This document shows positions 8,818-17,750 of a stretch of DNA of 64,000 nucleotides, one piece after another. The stretch spans positions 186,001-250,000 of the forward strand of contig NZ_PSZE01000002.1 in assembly GCF_002933465.1 (NCBI RefSeq), read 5' to 3'. Below the pieces are notes generated by a model. The model ran no database searches. It was not told where the DNA came from and was given only the letters and a program-made list of their open reading frames with translations. This stretch comes from Nocardia nova. GTDB lineage: Bacteria > Actinomycetota > Actinomycetes > Mycobacteriales > Mycobacteriaceae. The position numbers and the translations under genes are program-made. The number at the start of each line of letters is the position of its first letter. Positions within the stretch are counted from its first letter, which is position 1.

Positions 8818-8847
8818 CGAAACTCGCTTTCCTTTCTGCGACCGGAT

Positions 8848-8881
8848 GCGTACGCTGTACCCGGTCGCGTACGACGTACGC
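8848..8881. promoter_or_regulatory. Palindromic operator candidates between tetR and MFS genes
   Basis: GCGTACGACGTACGC (8867-8881) is a perfect 6-3-6 inverted repeat, and a related GCGTACGCTGTAC (8848-8860) lies 6 bases before it. Both share GTAC half-sites and lie in the divergent promoter region, as expected for the TetR protein encoded on the left. Confidence 0.6.
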
Positions 8882-8900
8882 ACGAGATGAAGGATAGGTG

Positions 8901-10475
8901 ATGGTCGGCATTGAGACCTCGGCGGCGGCGCACACCGCGCCGAGCGCAACCCCCCGGCGGGCGTGGCTGGGTCTGGCGGTGTTGATCCTGCCGGTGCTGC
9001 TGGTGTCGATGGACATGTCGGTGCTGTATCTGGCGATGCCGACGCTGACCGAGCATCTGGACCCCTCGGCCGAACAGCAGCTGTGGATTCTCGACATCTA
9101 CGGATTCATGATCGCCGGACTGCTGATCACCATGGGCAATCTCGGTGACCGCATCGGGCGGCGCAACATCTTGCTCGCCGGCGCAACGGTTTTCGGCATC
9201 GCCTCACTGCTGGCGGCCTTCGCGCCCAGCGCCGGTGTGCTGATCGCGGCGCGCGCGCTGATGGGTGTCGGCGGCGCGACGTTGCTGCCGTCGAGCCTGG
9301 CACTGATCTCGAGTCTGTTCCCCGACGCCCGGGCCCGCGGCACCGCCATCGGCATCTGGACGGCGTTCTTCGCGGGTGGTTCGGCGGTGGGGCCGGTGAT
9401 CGGCGGCTTGCTGCTGCACAAGTTCTGGTGGGGCTCGATCTTCCTGATCAATACGCCGGTCTTGCTGGTGCTGCTGGCGCTGGGACCGCTGCTGCTGCCC
9501 GAACACCGCTCCGCCGGTCGCGGACCGCTGGATCCGGTGAGCGTGATCATGTCCATCGGCGGCATCCTGCCGCTGGTGTACGCGGTGAAACGGGCCGCGG
9601 CCGAGGGCGTCGACGCGGTCTCGGTGGTGCTCGGCCTCGCCGGCGTCGCGGTGCTGGTGGCCTTCGTGCGTCGCCAGCGCACCCTCGCCGAACCGCTGCT
9701 GGATCTGAGCCTGTTCCGCCGCGGCCTGTTCCGGGTGGCGATCGGGTCGTCCACCGTGGGCATGATGTCGCTGGCCGGCATGAGCTATCTGACCAGCATG
9801 TATCTGCAGTCGGTGGCCGGGCGGGACGTCCTGGGCGCGGCGCTGCTGGGTATTCCGGCGGCCATCGCGGTGTTCATCTGCTCGATGGGTGGTGCCCGGG
9901 TGGCACGCCGGCTCGGCACCCGCGGCTCGTTCGTGCTGGCGCTGAGCGCGGCCGCGGTCGGCAATCTGCTGCTGCTCGGCATCGGCGTCGACGGCGGAAT
10001 CGGCTGGTACATCGCGGGTTCCACGATCGCGGGCCTCGGCTACGGCATCGTGTTCACCCTGGTGTCCGAGGTCGCGGTGTCCTCGGTTCCGGCCGAGCGG
10101 GCCGGGTCGGCGGTCGGCATCTCCGAGACGAGCTTCGAACTGGGTAACGCACTGGGGTTGTCGCTGCTGGGTTCGCTGGCGGCGCTGGTGTTTCGATCCG
10201 GCGGCGATTTCGCCGACACGCTCGGCGAGACGCTCGTGCTTCATCGCGGCGATGCGGCCGCGGTCCATGCCGCGCAGAGCTCGTTCGTCACCGGCATGCA
10301 CACCGCGCTGGTGGTCGGTGCGGCACTGCTGATCATGATGGCGGTGACGGCCGCGGCGACCTCGGGTCGCCGGCGTCGGCGCGCGGCCGCTGTGGATGCC
10401 GCGTCCGCGCCGGCGGTGGATGCCGCGTCCGCGGCGGCGGTGGATGCCGCGTCCGCGGCGGCGGGAACACGCTGA
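8901..10475 (+). CDS. DHA2-family MFS multidrug efflux transporter
   Basis: 524-residue inner-membrane proton antiporter of the 14-helix DHA2 (QacA/EmrB-like) class. Markers: LVSMDMSVLYLAMPTL in helix 1, GNLGDRIGRRNILLAG (motif A) after helix 2, and the motif C region GGSAVGPVIGG. It probably exports cationic or antibiotic compounds. ATG 8901 follows AAGGA. The last 35 residues are not membrane: a basic stretch then three copies of an 8-residue Ala/Val/Asp repeat. Controlled by the divergent TetR gene. Confidence 0.9.
   Translation: MVGIETSAAAHTAPSATPRRAWLGLAVLILPVLLVSMDMSVLYLAMPTLTEHLDPSAEQQLWILDIYGFMIAGLLITMGNLGDRIGRRNILLAGATVFGIASLLAAFAPSAGVLIAARALMGVGGATLLPSSLALISSLFPDARARGTAIGIWTAFFAGGSAVGPVIGGLLLHKFWWGSIFLINTPVLLVLLALGPLLLPEHRSAGRGPLDPVSVIMSIGGILPLVYAVKRAAAEGVDAVSVVLGLAGVAVLVAFVRRQRTLAEPLLDLSLFRRGLFRVAIGSSTVGMMSLAGMSYLTSMYLQSVAGRDVLGAALLGIPAAIAVFICSMGGARVARRLGTRGSFVLALSAAAVGNLLLLGIGVDGGIGWYIAGSTIAGLGYGIVFTLVSEVAVSSVPAERAGSAVGISETSFELGNALGLSLLGSLAALVFRSGGDFADTLGETLVLHRGDAAAVHAAQSSFVTGMHTALVVGAALLIMMAVTAAATSGRRRRRAAAVDAASAPAVDAASAAAVDAASAAAGTR
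10386..10457 (+). repeat. 24-bp in-frame tandem repeat, three copies
   Basis: Three copies of a 24-base unit encode (A/P)AVDAASA at the C-terminus of the MFS transporter. They keep the frame, so copy number can vary without disrupting the pump. Confidence 0.8.
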
Positions 10476-10540
10476 CCGGTTCCCGGTCGACGGTGACGAT
10501 TCCGGCCCGCCGGTGGAGGCGGCCCAATACAGTTTCGGCT

Positions 10541-11407
10541 GTGACAAATACCGCTTCACCGGGCCGCCCGCTGGCCGAGCGGGTCGCGACGCGTTTGTTG
10601 TATCCCACGTCGCGGCCCCAGGACGCGGCGCTGCGCGAGGCCGTCTCGGGCCGGGTGGTGCTGGTGACCGGTGCCTCGCACGGCATCGGAAAGGTCACCG
10701 CCGCCAAATTCGCCGCCGCCGGAGCCGTCGTGGTCATGGTCGCGCGCTCGGCAGCGGAACTCGACGCCGCGGCCCACGACATCACCGCGGCCGGCGGCAT
10801 CGCGCACACGTACAGCACCGACCTGACCGATATGGACGCGGTGGCCGAACTGGCCCGCGACATCCTCGCCACGCACGGACGGGTGGATGTGGTGATCAAC
10901 AACGCGGGCCACTCGATTCGCCGCTCGATCGACCAGTCCTACGATCGCTTCCACGACTTCACCCGGACCATCGATATCAACTACCTCGGCCCGGTGCGAT
11001 TGCTACTGGCCCTGCTCCCGGCGATGCGGGAGCGTGGTCGCGGACATATCGTCAACATCTCCACCTGGGGGCTGCGTATGCCGCCGGCGCCGCGATGGGC
11101 CGCCTACGGCGCCTCGAAGGCGGCGTTCGACCAGTGGTTGCGCACGGTGGCGACCGAGGTGGCGGCCGACGGCGTCACCACCACCTCGATCTACATGCCG
11201 CTGGTGCACACCCGCATGAGCGCGCCCACCGATTTCGGTTCCATGCCGGGACTGACCGCCGCGGAGGCCGCCGATCTGGTGTGTCACGCCGTCGTCGCGA
11301 AACCGGTGGAGATCTCACCGTGGTGGAGCGGTCCCCTGCAGGCGTGGACGGATCTGACCCGCGGCCCGATGCAGCGGCTGATGGCCCGCAGCTTCCGATT
11401 CACCTGA
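10541..11407 (+). CDS. Short-chain dehydrogenase/reductase
   Basis: 288-residue SDR with a 38-residue N-terminal extension. Cofactor site VTGASHGIGK, NNAGHS structural motif, catalytic Ser in NISTWG and YxxxK in YGASKAAFDQW are all present. Oxidoreductase on an unknown alcohol or ketone, probably NADP(H). The likely start is GTG 10541 (TNTASPGRPLAERV); an upstream ATG at 10493 is possible but its extra 16 residues are unlike the family. Follows the MFS gene by 65 bases on the same strand. Confidence 0.85.
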   Translation: MTNTASPGRPLAERVATRLLYPTSRPQDAALREAVSGRVVLVTGASHGIGKVTAAKFAAAGAVVVMVARSAAELDAAAHDITAAGGIAHTYSTDLTDMDAVAELARDILATHGRVDVVINNAGHSIRRSIDQSYDRFHDFTRTIDINYLGPVRLLLALLPAMRERGRGHIVNISTWGLRMPPAPRWAAYGASKAAFDQWLRTVATEVAADGVTTTSIYMPLVHTRMSAPTDFGSMPGLTAAEAADLVCHAVVAKPVEISPWWSGPLQAWTDLTRGPMQRLMARSFRFT

Positions 11408-11482
11408 ACCGCGTGCGTGGACAGTGGTCGATGGCCGTGCACGACAACCGGAGTCGCGCGAGCACTCGGGACGCGGGGTGTT

Positions 11483-12310
11483 TCAGCTCTGCAGGAACGC
11501 CAGCAGATCGGCGTTGAAACGTTCCTTGTCGCCGGGGACCAGCGCGATACCGTGCGAACCGCCCTCATAGACGGTGAGCGTCGCGTTCGGGATGATCTTC
11601 GCCGCCTTGCGGGCTGTCGCGTCGATCGGCACGATCTGATCGTCGTCGCCGTGCACGATGAGTGTCGGCACGTCGAACTTCTCCAGGTCGGCGGTGAAGT
11701 CGGTGTATCCGAAGGCGTCGACACAGCGCACCCCGGCCTCGATCGACTCGTGCATCGCCATGAACCAGAACGCGTCGCGGTTGCCCCGGGTGGCCGTGGT
11801 ACCCGGCCGGTTGGCGCCGAAGAAGCCCTCGGAGGTGTCGCGCCAGAACTGCGAGCGCTCGGTCAGAATGCCCTTCTTGATCTGATCGAACACCTCGTCG
11901 GGCACGCCTTCCGGGTTGCCCTCGGTGCGCGCCATCAGCGGCGGGATAGCCGACAGCAACACCGCTGAACGCACCCGTCCGGTGCCGTGGCGGCCGATGT
12001 AGCGAGCCAGTTCGCCACCGCCCATGGAGTGGGCCACCAGCGTGACATCGCGCAGGTCGAGCCGGGTGAGCAGATCGTTCAGGTCGTCTGCGAAAGTGTC
12101 GAAGTTGTATCCGCTCCACGGCTGTGCCGAGCGCCCATGACCGCGGCGGTCGTGTGCGATACCGCGAAACCCGTTGTCCGCCACGTGTTTCAGCTGATCG
12201 TCCCAGGCGTCGGCATTGAGCGGCCAACCGTGGCTGAAGACCACGGGGCGGCCCGCACCCCAGTCCTTGTAGTAGATGTCGACCTCGTCACGCGTCGTAC
12301 ACACAGGCAT
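11483..12310 (-). CDS. Alpha/beta hydrolase (non-heme chloroperoxidase/esterase type)
   Basis: 275-residue alpha/beta hydrolase of the cofactor-free haloperoxidase/arylesterase group. The catalytic triad is visible: Ser in AHSMGGGE, Asp in HGDDDQIVP and His in GGSHGIAL; the oxyanion HGWPLNADAWD motif follows strand 3. Usual length for the group. Physiological substrate not predictable; perhydrolase and esterase activities are both known in the family. Stands alone on the minus strand. Confidence 0.88.
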   Translation of the reverse strand: MPVCTTRDEVDIYYKDWGAGRPVVFSHGWPLNADAWDDQLKHVADNGFRGIAHDRRGHGRSAQPWSGYNFDTFADDLNDLLTRLDLRDVTLVAHSMGGGELARYIGRHGTGRVRSAVLLSAIPPLMARTEGNPEGVPDEVFDQIKKGILTERSQFWRDTSEGFFGANRPGTTATRGNRDAFWFMAMHESIEAGVRCVDAFGYTDFTADLEKFDVPTLIVHGDDDQIVPIDATARKAAKIIPNATLTVYEGGSHGIALVPGDKERFNADLLAFLQS

Positions 12311-12433
12311 GGACGAACCTCCTCCGCGTGCGCCCGCCGGCCTCGGTCGCGGGCCGTGAGAACGAGACGCGACCTCCAGCGTAGGGTCCGCGACCGAGGC
12401 GAGGGGCTACGAATCGGTCACGTGAGCAATCGA

Positions 12434-13423
12434 TCAGCTATCTACTGCTCGCGGCTCGAGGACGACCTTGCCGACGGTCGCGCGGTCCTCGAGGGCCCGG
12501 TGTGCGGCCGCGGCGTCGCCGAGAGCGAAACGGTGCACCGCGGGGCGCAGCCGCCCGGATCCGGCCGCGGCCAGGGCGCGCGTCTCCAAGGCCGCGATTC
12601 CGCCGCCGCGTGCGAGCATGTCCGGGCCGAGAACCGCCCGCGAGGTAATGCCTCGGGCGCTGAGTTCATCGGGGTCGAATTCCAGCGCGGTATCGCTCCA
12701 GCCGAAGACGAGATGGGCGCCGCCGGGCGCGAGCAGTTCGACCGCCGCGCGGCCCGCTGCGCCGCCAACTCCGTCGAAGACCCAGTGCGCGGGCCGTTCG
12801 CCGAAGCGCGCGCGCACCGCGTCGGGCCAGCCCGGGTCGGTGTAGTCGAGGGCGAGGTGGGCGCCGTTGGCCGCCACCGTGGCGACCTTGGCCGGACCAC
12901 CGGCCAGTCCGACGACGGTGAGCCCGGCGCCGCGCAGATATTGCACGAGCAGCGTGCCGATCCCGCCCGCCGCGGCCGGCACCACCGCAAGCTGTCCCGG
13001 CTCGAGCTCGGCGACTCCCAGAATGCCCAGGGTGGTTCGCCCCGTACCGATCATCGCCACCGCCGCGCCCGGATGCAGTGCGTCCGGAATGCGATGCAGC
13101 CGTTGGGCATCCGCGACCACCAGTTCGGCATAACCGCCCGGCGCCGCGCCCAGGTGGGTGACGACCCGAGCGCCCAGCAGATCCGCGTCGACACCTGAGC
13201 CCACCGAGTCGACGATGCCCGCGACCTCCCGGCCGGGGATCGTCGGCAGCGGCGGCACCGGATAAGGGCCCGGCAGGCCCCGGCGCAGATGCGTGTCGAC
13301 CAGGTGAATTCCCGCCGCGGCCACGACGATTCGAACCTGTCCGGCCGTCGGCCGCGGATCGAGGACGGTCTCGTAGCGCAGGTTCTCGGCCGGGCCGAAT
13401 TCGTGCAGGCGTATCGCTTTCAT
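12434..13423 (-). CDS. Zinc-less MDR-family NADPH:quinone oxidoreductase
   Basis: 329-residue medium-chain reductase of the quinone oxidoreductase group. The N-terminal GroES-like domain (MKAIRLHEFGPAENLRYE) and NADPH-binding AAAGGIGTLLVQ are clear; structural zinc cysteines are absent, as usual for this group. Catalyses NADPH-dependent reduction of quinones or enones. ATG 13423 is chosen since it fits the family N-terminus. Downstream of a decayed TetR fragment on the same strand. Confidence 0.87.
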   Translation of the reverse strand: MKAIRLHEFGPAENLRYETVLDPRPTAGQVRIVVAAAGIHLVDTHLRRGLPGPYPVPPLPTIPGREVAGIVDSVGSGVDADLLGARVVTHLGAAPGGYAELVVADAQRLHRIPDALHPGAAVAMIGTGRTTLGILGVAELEPGQLAVVPAAAGGIGTLLVQYLRGAGLTVVGLAGGPAKVATVAANGAHLALDYTDPGWPDAVRARFGERPAHWVFDGVGGAAGRAAVELLAPGGAHLVFGWSDTALEFDPDELSARGITSRAVLGPDMLARGGGIAALETRALAAAGSGRLRPAVHRFALGDAAAAHRALEDRATVGKVVLEPRAVDS

Positions 13424-13456
13424 GTGCCCAGCCTGCAACCTCGACCATTGTTTAGG

Positions 13457-13627
13457 TCAAGCGCGCGCGGAACTGTCCGGTCCGGAGCCCACGCCCTGCA
13501 GGAGTGTGTCGACCACGATGTCGGCCGCGCGGGCGGGATCGAACTGAGGGAGGTTCTCGGCGGCGTCGACCATCAGCTGTGCCGGCAGCGTCGACACCCA
13601 GCCCGCGGGGAGGCCGGGCCGGAGCAA
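13457..13627 (-). pseudogene. TetR regulator C-terminal remnant
   Basis: 56 codons (ending ADIVVDTLLQGVGSGPDSSARA) read like the end of a TetR regulator: GLPAGWVSTLPAQLM then AENLPQFDPARAADIVVDTLL. No N-terminal helix-turn-helix or start is found in any frame upstream, and similarity stops at about 13627. Remnant of a regulator, perhaps once controlling the quinone oxidoreductase next door. Confidence 0.5.
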
Positions 13628-13666
13628 TGTGACAGTTGATGTGCTCCAGCGACACCGGCACGATGA

Positions 13667-13771
13667 GAAGACGCCCTCGCCGCGGCGCGGGCGGCCGGGC
13701 AGGTCCGGTCCGACGAAACCGAGAAGTGGGCTGCGGTGAGCGCCGCCGCGGACTTCGCGGCGGCCGGCTGA
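13667..13771 (+). pseudogene. C-terminal gene fragment next to ureF
   Basis: A 34-codon plus-strand frame (EDALAAARAAGQVRSDETEK and on to ADFAAAG) has GC-rich third positions and natural protein character, but is preceded directly by a stop and has no start. It looks like the tail of a lost gene. It lies 48 bases before ureF, at the right-hand junction of the block inserted between ureC and ureF. Family not recognised. Confidence 0.35.
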
Positions 13772-13819
13772 CCGCGCGGTTCTAGGATCGGAGATCGTGC
13801 CCGGCCGCAGGAGATGCCC

Positions 13820-14452
13820 ATGAGTCTCGCGATGGTGATGTCGCTCGCCGATTCGCGGCTGCCCATCGGCGGGCATGTGCATTCGGGCGGTGTCGAGGAG
13901 GCGGTCGCCTCCGGGCTCGTGCGCGACCTCGACACGGTGGCGGCCTATCTGCGCCGGCGGATCCGCACCACGGGCCTGGTCTCGGCCTCGCTGTCGGCGG
14001 CCGTCTGTGCGGGAACCCTGACCCCCTCGTCGGCCGAGGCGGAAGCCGACGCCCGCACCCCGGCGCCGGCGGCGCGCTCGGCCTCGCGTGCGCAGGGGCG
14101 CGGACTGCTGCGCCTCGCGAAAAAGGTATGGCCACAGCATGATTGGTTGAGTTTGGGCGTGCGGCCGCATCTGTCGACGGTCTTCGGAGTCGTGGGGCAG
14201 GCTGCGGCGGTGCGACCGGTGGAGATCGCCGGGGTCGTGGTCTATACGACGATGACCGGAGCCGCTACCGCGGCGCAGCGGCTGCTCGCACTCGATCCGG
14301 CCGCCGTCGCGGCGATCACGCTCGAGCTGGCCGCACTGTGCGACGAGACCGCGCGCGCGGCCACGATCGGCCCGGCCGCTCTCTCCGATCCGCTCGGTGA
14401 CGTGCTAGCTCAGCGCCACCTCGACCGCGAGATGCCGCTGTTCGCGTCCTGA
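13820..14452 (+). CDS. ureF: Urease accessory protein UreF
   Basis: 210-residue urease maturation factor that acts with UreG and UreD to load nickel and carbamylate the catalytic lysine of UreC. Recognisable features are SLADSRLPIGGHVHSGGVEEAV at the N-terminus, the variable acidic/alanine middle, and the C-terminal DPLGDVLAQRHLDREMPLFAS. ATG 13820 is favoured over ATG 13814 because the GGAG sits at a proper seven-base distance. Starts the ureFGD group, separated from ureABC by 6.8 kb. Confidence 0.9.
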   Translation: MSLAMVMSLADSRLPIGGHVHSGGVEEAVASGLVRDLDTVAAYLRRRIRTTGLVSASLSAAVCAGTLTPSSAEAEADARTPAPAARSASRAQGRGLLRLAKKVWPQHDWLSLGVRPHLSTVFGVVGQAAAVRPVEIAGVVVYTTMTGAATAAQRLLALDPAAVAAITLELAALCDETARAATIGPAALSDPLGDVLAQRHLDREMPLFAS

Positions 14453-14559
14453 CCCGCGCGGCGGATCAACCGCGCGAAGGTCGCGGCCGGGGCGGTAACA
14501 CCGGGGTCACATGAATCGGCCACGATGATCGTCGAGAATCGAGGCCCGAAGGAGAGCTC

Positions 14560-15273
14560 ATGCCGCCGCATCTGATCGATGGCGAACCGCACGATCACGC
14601 CCACGACCGCCCCAGGCGGGTGCGGACGCCGGGAGAGCCGGTGCGCATCGGGATCGGCGGGCCGGTCGGATCGGGGAAGACGGCGCTGGTCGCCGCGTTG
14701 TGCCGGCAGCTGCGCGCGGAACTGTCGCTGGCGGTGCTGACCAACGACATCTACACCACCGAGGACGCCGACTTCCTGCGCCGGCACGCGGTTCTGCCCG
14801 ACGAACGGATCAGCGCGGTGCAGACCGGTGGTTGTCCGCATACCGCGATCCGCGACGACATCACCGCCAACCTCGACGCCATCGACGATCTGATCGAGGC
14901 GAATCCGCCGCTGGATCTGATTCTGGTCGAATCCGGCGGCGACAACCTCACCGCCACCTTCTCCGCGGGCCTGATCGATGTGCAGATCTTCGTCGTCGAT
15001 GTGGCCGGCGGCGACAAGGTGCCGCGCAAAGGTGGTCCGGGCGTGACGTTCTCGGATCTGCTGGTGATCAACAAGACCGACCTGGCGCCGATGGTCGGCG
15101 CCGACCTCGAGGTGATGCGGCGCGATTCCGCGGCGGTGCGCGCGGGCCGTCCGTTCGTCTTCAGCTCGCTGACCGAGGATCCGGCCGCGACACCGGTGCT
15201 GGCGTGGGTGCGCGATCAGCTGCGCGCGGCGGCGGCCGCCGATACTGCCGGGGAAAGCGCTGTTGCGCACTGA
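14560..15273 (+). CDS. ureG: Urease accessory GTPase UreG
   Basis: 237-residue SIMIBI-class GTPase that supplies energy and nickel for urease activation. P-loop GPVGSGKT (residues 34-41), nickel-binding Cys92-Pro93-His94 in [11 protein letters not shown], Walker [10 protein letters not shown] and base-recognition NKTD are all intact. The N-terminus has a short His-rich stretch (HDHAHD) that may store nickel. It overlaps ureD by 11 bases, so the two are translationally coupled. GGAG precedes ATG 14560. Confidence 0.96.
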   Translation: MPPHLIDGEPHDHAHDRPRRVRTPGEPVRIGIGGPVGSGKTALVAALCRQLRAELSLAVLTNDIYTTEDADFLRRHAVLPDERISAVQTGGCPHTAIRDDITANLDAIDDLIEANPPLDLILVESGGDNLTATFSAGLIDVQIFVVDVAGGDKVPRKGGPGVTFSDLLVINKTDLAPMVGADLEVMRRDSAAVRAGRPFVFSSLTEDPAATPVLAWVRDQLRAAAAADTAGESAVAH

Positions 15274-15952
15274 GATTCGCATCGTCGCGCGTGCCGGGGC
15301 CCGGCCACGGTCGGCGGCCACCGGCGCGCTGGCGGTCCGCTCCACCGGACCCGATACAGTGCATCTGGTCGGTGCGGCGGCCACGCCGCTCGGCGGAGAC
15401 GACCTCGACATCCACATCGTGGTCGAGCCCGGTGCGCGCCTGACCGTTCGCTCGGTGGCCGCCACGATCGTGCTCCCCGGCCGCACCACTCCGACGTCGA
15501 CGGCTTCGTGGACCTTCGACATCGGCGCGGGCGGTGAACTGGACTTCGATCCGGAACCGACGGTCGTCGCCGGGGGAGCCGACCATCGTGCGGTCACCAC
15601 CGTGCGGCTGGCCGCCGATGCCCGGATCCGCATCCGCGAACGCGTGCAGATCGGCCGCACCGGCGAGGACCACGGCCGCTGGCGCGGCGACCTCGTCGCC
15701 GACACCTCCGCGCTGCCGCTGCTGCGCCACCGCCTCGAACTCGGTGCCGGCACCGCCGCCGACGACCTGCTGTCGGCCCCCCGCGCGTTGTCCAGCGAGC
15801 TGCGATACCCCGACGACAACCCCGCCTCGACCATCGGCGTGGCGGCCGCGTTGCTTCCGCTCGCCGCCGGTGGCTCGCTGTCGACGTGGACGGGTGCGCG
15901 ACTGTCCGAAACCCCCGCGAACCTTCGCCGTCGAACCGCCGCAGCGGGGTGA
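15263..15952 (+). CDS. ureD: Urease accessory protein UreD/UreH
   Basis: 229-residue urease chaperone that holds apo-urease for nickel loading by UreF/UreG. Family features: the beta-rich core with [24 protein letters not shown] and the [18 protein letters not shown] segment, then [20 protein letters not shown]. The reading frame opens inside ureG and the best start is TTG 15263; no ATG or GTG fits. Last gene of the urease group, converging on ndh as in M. tuberculosis. Confidence 0.9.
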   Translation: MRTEIRIVARAGARPRSAATGALAVRSTGPDTVHLVGAAATPLGGDDLDIHIVVEPGARLTVRSVAATIVLPGRTTPTSTASWTFDIGAGGELDFDPEPTVVAGGADHRAVTTVRLAADARIRIRERVQIGRTGEDHGRWRGDLVADTSALPLLRHRLELGAGTAADDLLSAPRALSSELRYPDDNPASTIGVAAALLPLAAGGSLSTWTGARLSETPANLRRRTAAAG

Positions 15953-16013
15953 GGGGGACCTCGGCCCTCGGGGCAGGGAATTGATCGTGCTATGCGGCCC
16001 ACGTGAATACACA

Positions 16014-16043
16014 AGGGCCGCAAGCGCATCGGCTCGCGGCCCT
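16014..16043 (-). terminator. Hairpin between ureD and ndh
   Basis: AGGGCCGC (16014-16021) pairs with GCGGCCCT (16036-16043). It lies 30 bases beyond the ndh stop and 61 bases after ureD, so it may serve both converging transcripts. Confidence 0.6.
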
Positions 16044-16073
16044 CGGTAGTGCTGTGGTGAACAGGCCGAGTCG

Positions 16074-17612
16074 TCAGCCCGCCTTCGGATGCGACGCGCC
16101 GGAGGCGGTCGACTCGCTCGAAGCAACGGACTCGCTCGAAGCAGCGGATTCGCTTGTGCTCGAGGCCTTTTCGCCGTCCGGGGTTGTGGCCGCTGATTTC
16201 GCCGGCGCTTCACCGGGCGCGGCGGGAGGCGTCGCATTGCCGACCTCGGCCTTCACCTCCCGGGCGTCGGTCCCGTTGCCGTTCATGGCCTCGAGCGCGA
16301 GCCGGGCGAAGACCCACTGTTCGGTGGCCGCCATCTGCCCGCGGTTGCGGCCGAGGAAGGCCACGAACCACTGGAACACCGTGACCGTCCGGCTGCGGTA
16401 GCCGATCAGGTAGTACAGGTGCAGTACCAGCCAGATGAGCCATGCGAAGAAGCCGGAGAACTCCAGCTTGCCGATCTGACAGACGGCGTTGAATCGCGAA
16501 ACCGTCGCCATACTGCCCTTGTTGAAGTACTTGAACGGCTTGCGCTGCTCGGGGGTCTGCTTCCCCGCGACCTCGGCCTTGATCTGCTTGGCCGCGTAGG
16601 TGGCGCCCTGAATGGCGCCCTGCGCCTGACCGGGCACGCCGGGCACCGCCATCAGGTCGCCGACGACGAAGACGTTCGGATACCCCTTGATCGTCAGATC
16701 CGGTTCCACCACAACCCGCCCGGCCCGGTCGGTCTCGGTGCCCTTGGACCGTTCGGCCAGCATCGTGCCCAGTTCGCTGGCCTGTACGCCGGCCGACCAC
16801 ACCTTGCACGCCGATTCGATGCGACGCTCGGTGCCATCCTTGTCCTTGACCGTCACACCACGGGCGTCGACATCGGTGACCATCGCGTTGAGCTGGATCT
16901 CCACGCCCATCTTCTCGAGGCGGCGCTGCGCCTTGCCGCCGAGTTTGGGGCCCATCGGCGCGAGCACCGCGCCGGCGCCTTCGACCAGCAGCACGCGGGC
17001 ATCGCGCGGATCGATGTTGCGGAAGGTGCCGACCAGGGTGCGGTCGGCGAGTTCGGCGATCTGGCCGGCCAGTTCGACGCCGGTGGGGCCCGCCCCGACC
17101 ACGACGAACGTGAGGAATCGGTCGCGTTCCTCCTGGGTCTTGGCCAGTTCGGCCTCCTCGAACGAGCCGAGGATGCGTGCGCGCAGTTCCAGCGCGTCGT
17201 CGATGGTCTTCATCCCCGGCGCGTAGGTGGCGAACTGGTCGTTGCCGAAATAGGACTGCTGAGCGCCGGTCGCGACGATCAGGCTGTCGAAGGAGGTGAC
17301 GGTGTCCTGGTTGAGCAGTTTCGACGTCACGGTCTTGTTCACCAGGTCGATATCGTGGACCTCGCCCAGGATCACCTGCGTGTTGTGGTGTTTGCGCAGC
17401 ACGATGCGGGTGGCGGGGGCGATCTCGCCGGTGGACAGGATGCCGGTGGCGACCTGGTAGAGCAGCGGTTGGAACAGGTGCGTGGAGGTCTTGGAGATCA
17501 GTACGACATCGACGTTGTCGTGCTCGAGATGTTTGCACGCGAACAAGCCGCCGAAGCCGGATCCGATCACCACCACGCGGTGGCGTCGGTTCTCGACAGT
17601 TTCGGTTCCCAT
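16074..17612 (-). CDS. ndh: Type II NADH dehydrogenase (NDH-2)
   Basis: 512-residue membrane-attached flavoprotein that passes electrons from NADH to menaquinone without pumping protons. FAD site VIGSGFGGLFA (residues 15-25), NADH site VVGAGPTGVELAG (about 170-182), AQ-motif GQAQGAIQGATYAAKQI, and the membrane-contact region FFAWLIWLVLHLYYLIGYR are present. The last 60 or so residues form a Ser/Ala/Glu-rich tail with near repeats (SSESVASSESTASG) that is absent from typical NDH-2. Gene order ureD-ndh facing each other matches M. tuberculosis. Confidence 0.94.
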   Translation of the reverse strand: MGTETVENRRHRVVVIGSGFGGLFACKHLEHDNVDVVLISKTSTHLFQPLLYQVATGILSTGEIAPATRIVLRKHHNTQVILGEVHDIDLVNKTVTSKLLNQDTVTSFDSLIVATGAQQSYFGNDQFATYAPGMKTIDDALELRARILGSFEEAELAKTQEERDRFLTFVVVGAGPTGVELAGQIAELADRTLVGTFRNIDPRDARVLLVEGAGAVLAPMGPKLGGKAQRRLEKMGVEIQLNAMVTDVDARGVTVKDKDGTERRIESACKVWSAGVQASELGTMLAERSKGTETDRAGRVVVEPDLTIKGYPNVFVVGDLMAVPGVPGQAQGAIQGATYAAKQIKAEVAGKQTPEQRKPFKYFNKGSMATVSRFNAVCQIGKLEFSGFFAWLIWLVLHLYYLIGYRSRTVTVFQWFVAFLGRNRGQMAATEQWVFARLALEAMNGNGTDAREVKAEVGNATPPAAPGEAPAKSAATTPDGEKASSTSESAASSESVASSESTASGASHPKAG

Positions 17613-17750
17613 CAGCGCTCCTCGCCGGACGTTCGGTCTACGACAGGCTCAACGGTAGTCGGCTGCCCGGAGGCAGTCACGACGAGCGCCGGATGTCGGC
17701 GCGTCCGCGTCCTGGGCCCGAGTTTCGGCCCGCCTGGGGCGGGTATGCGA

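Noticed and set aside
13814..13816. ATG 13814 as the start of ureF
   Set aside because: The GGAG would be only one base away; ATG 13820 has proper spacing.
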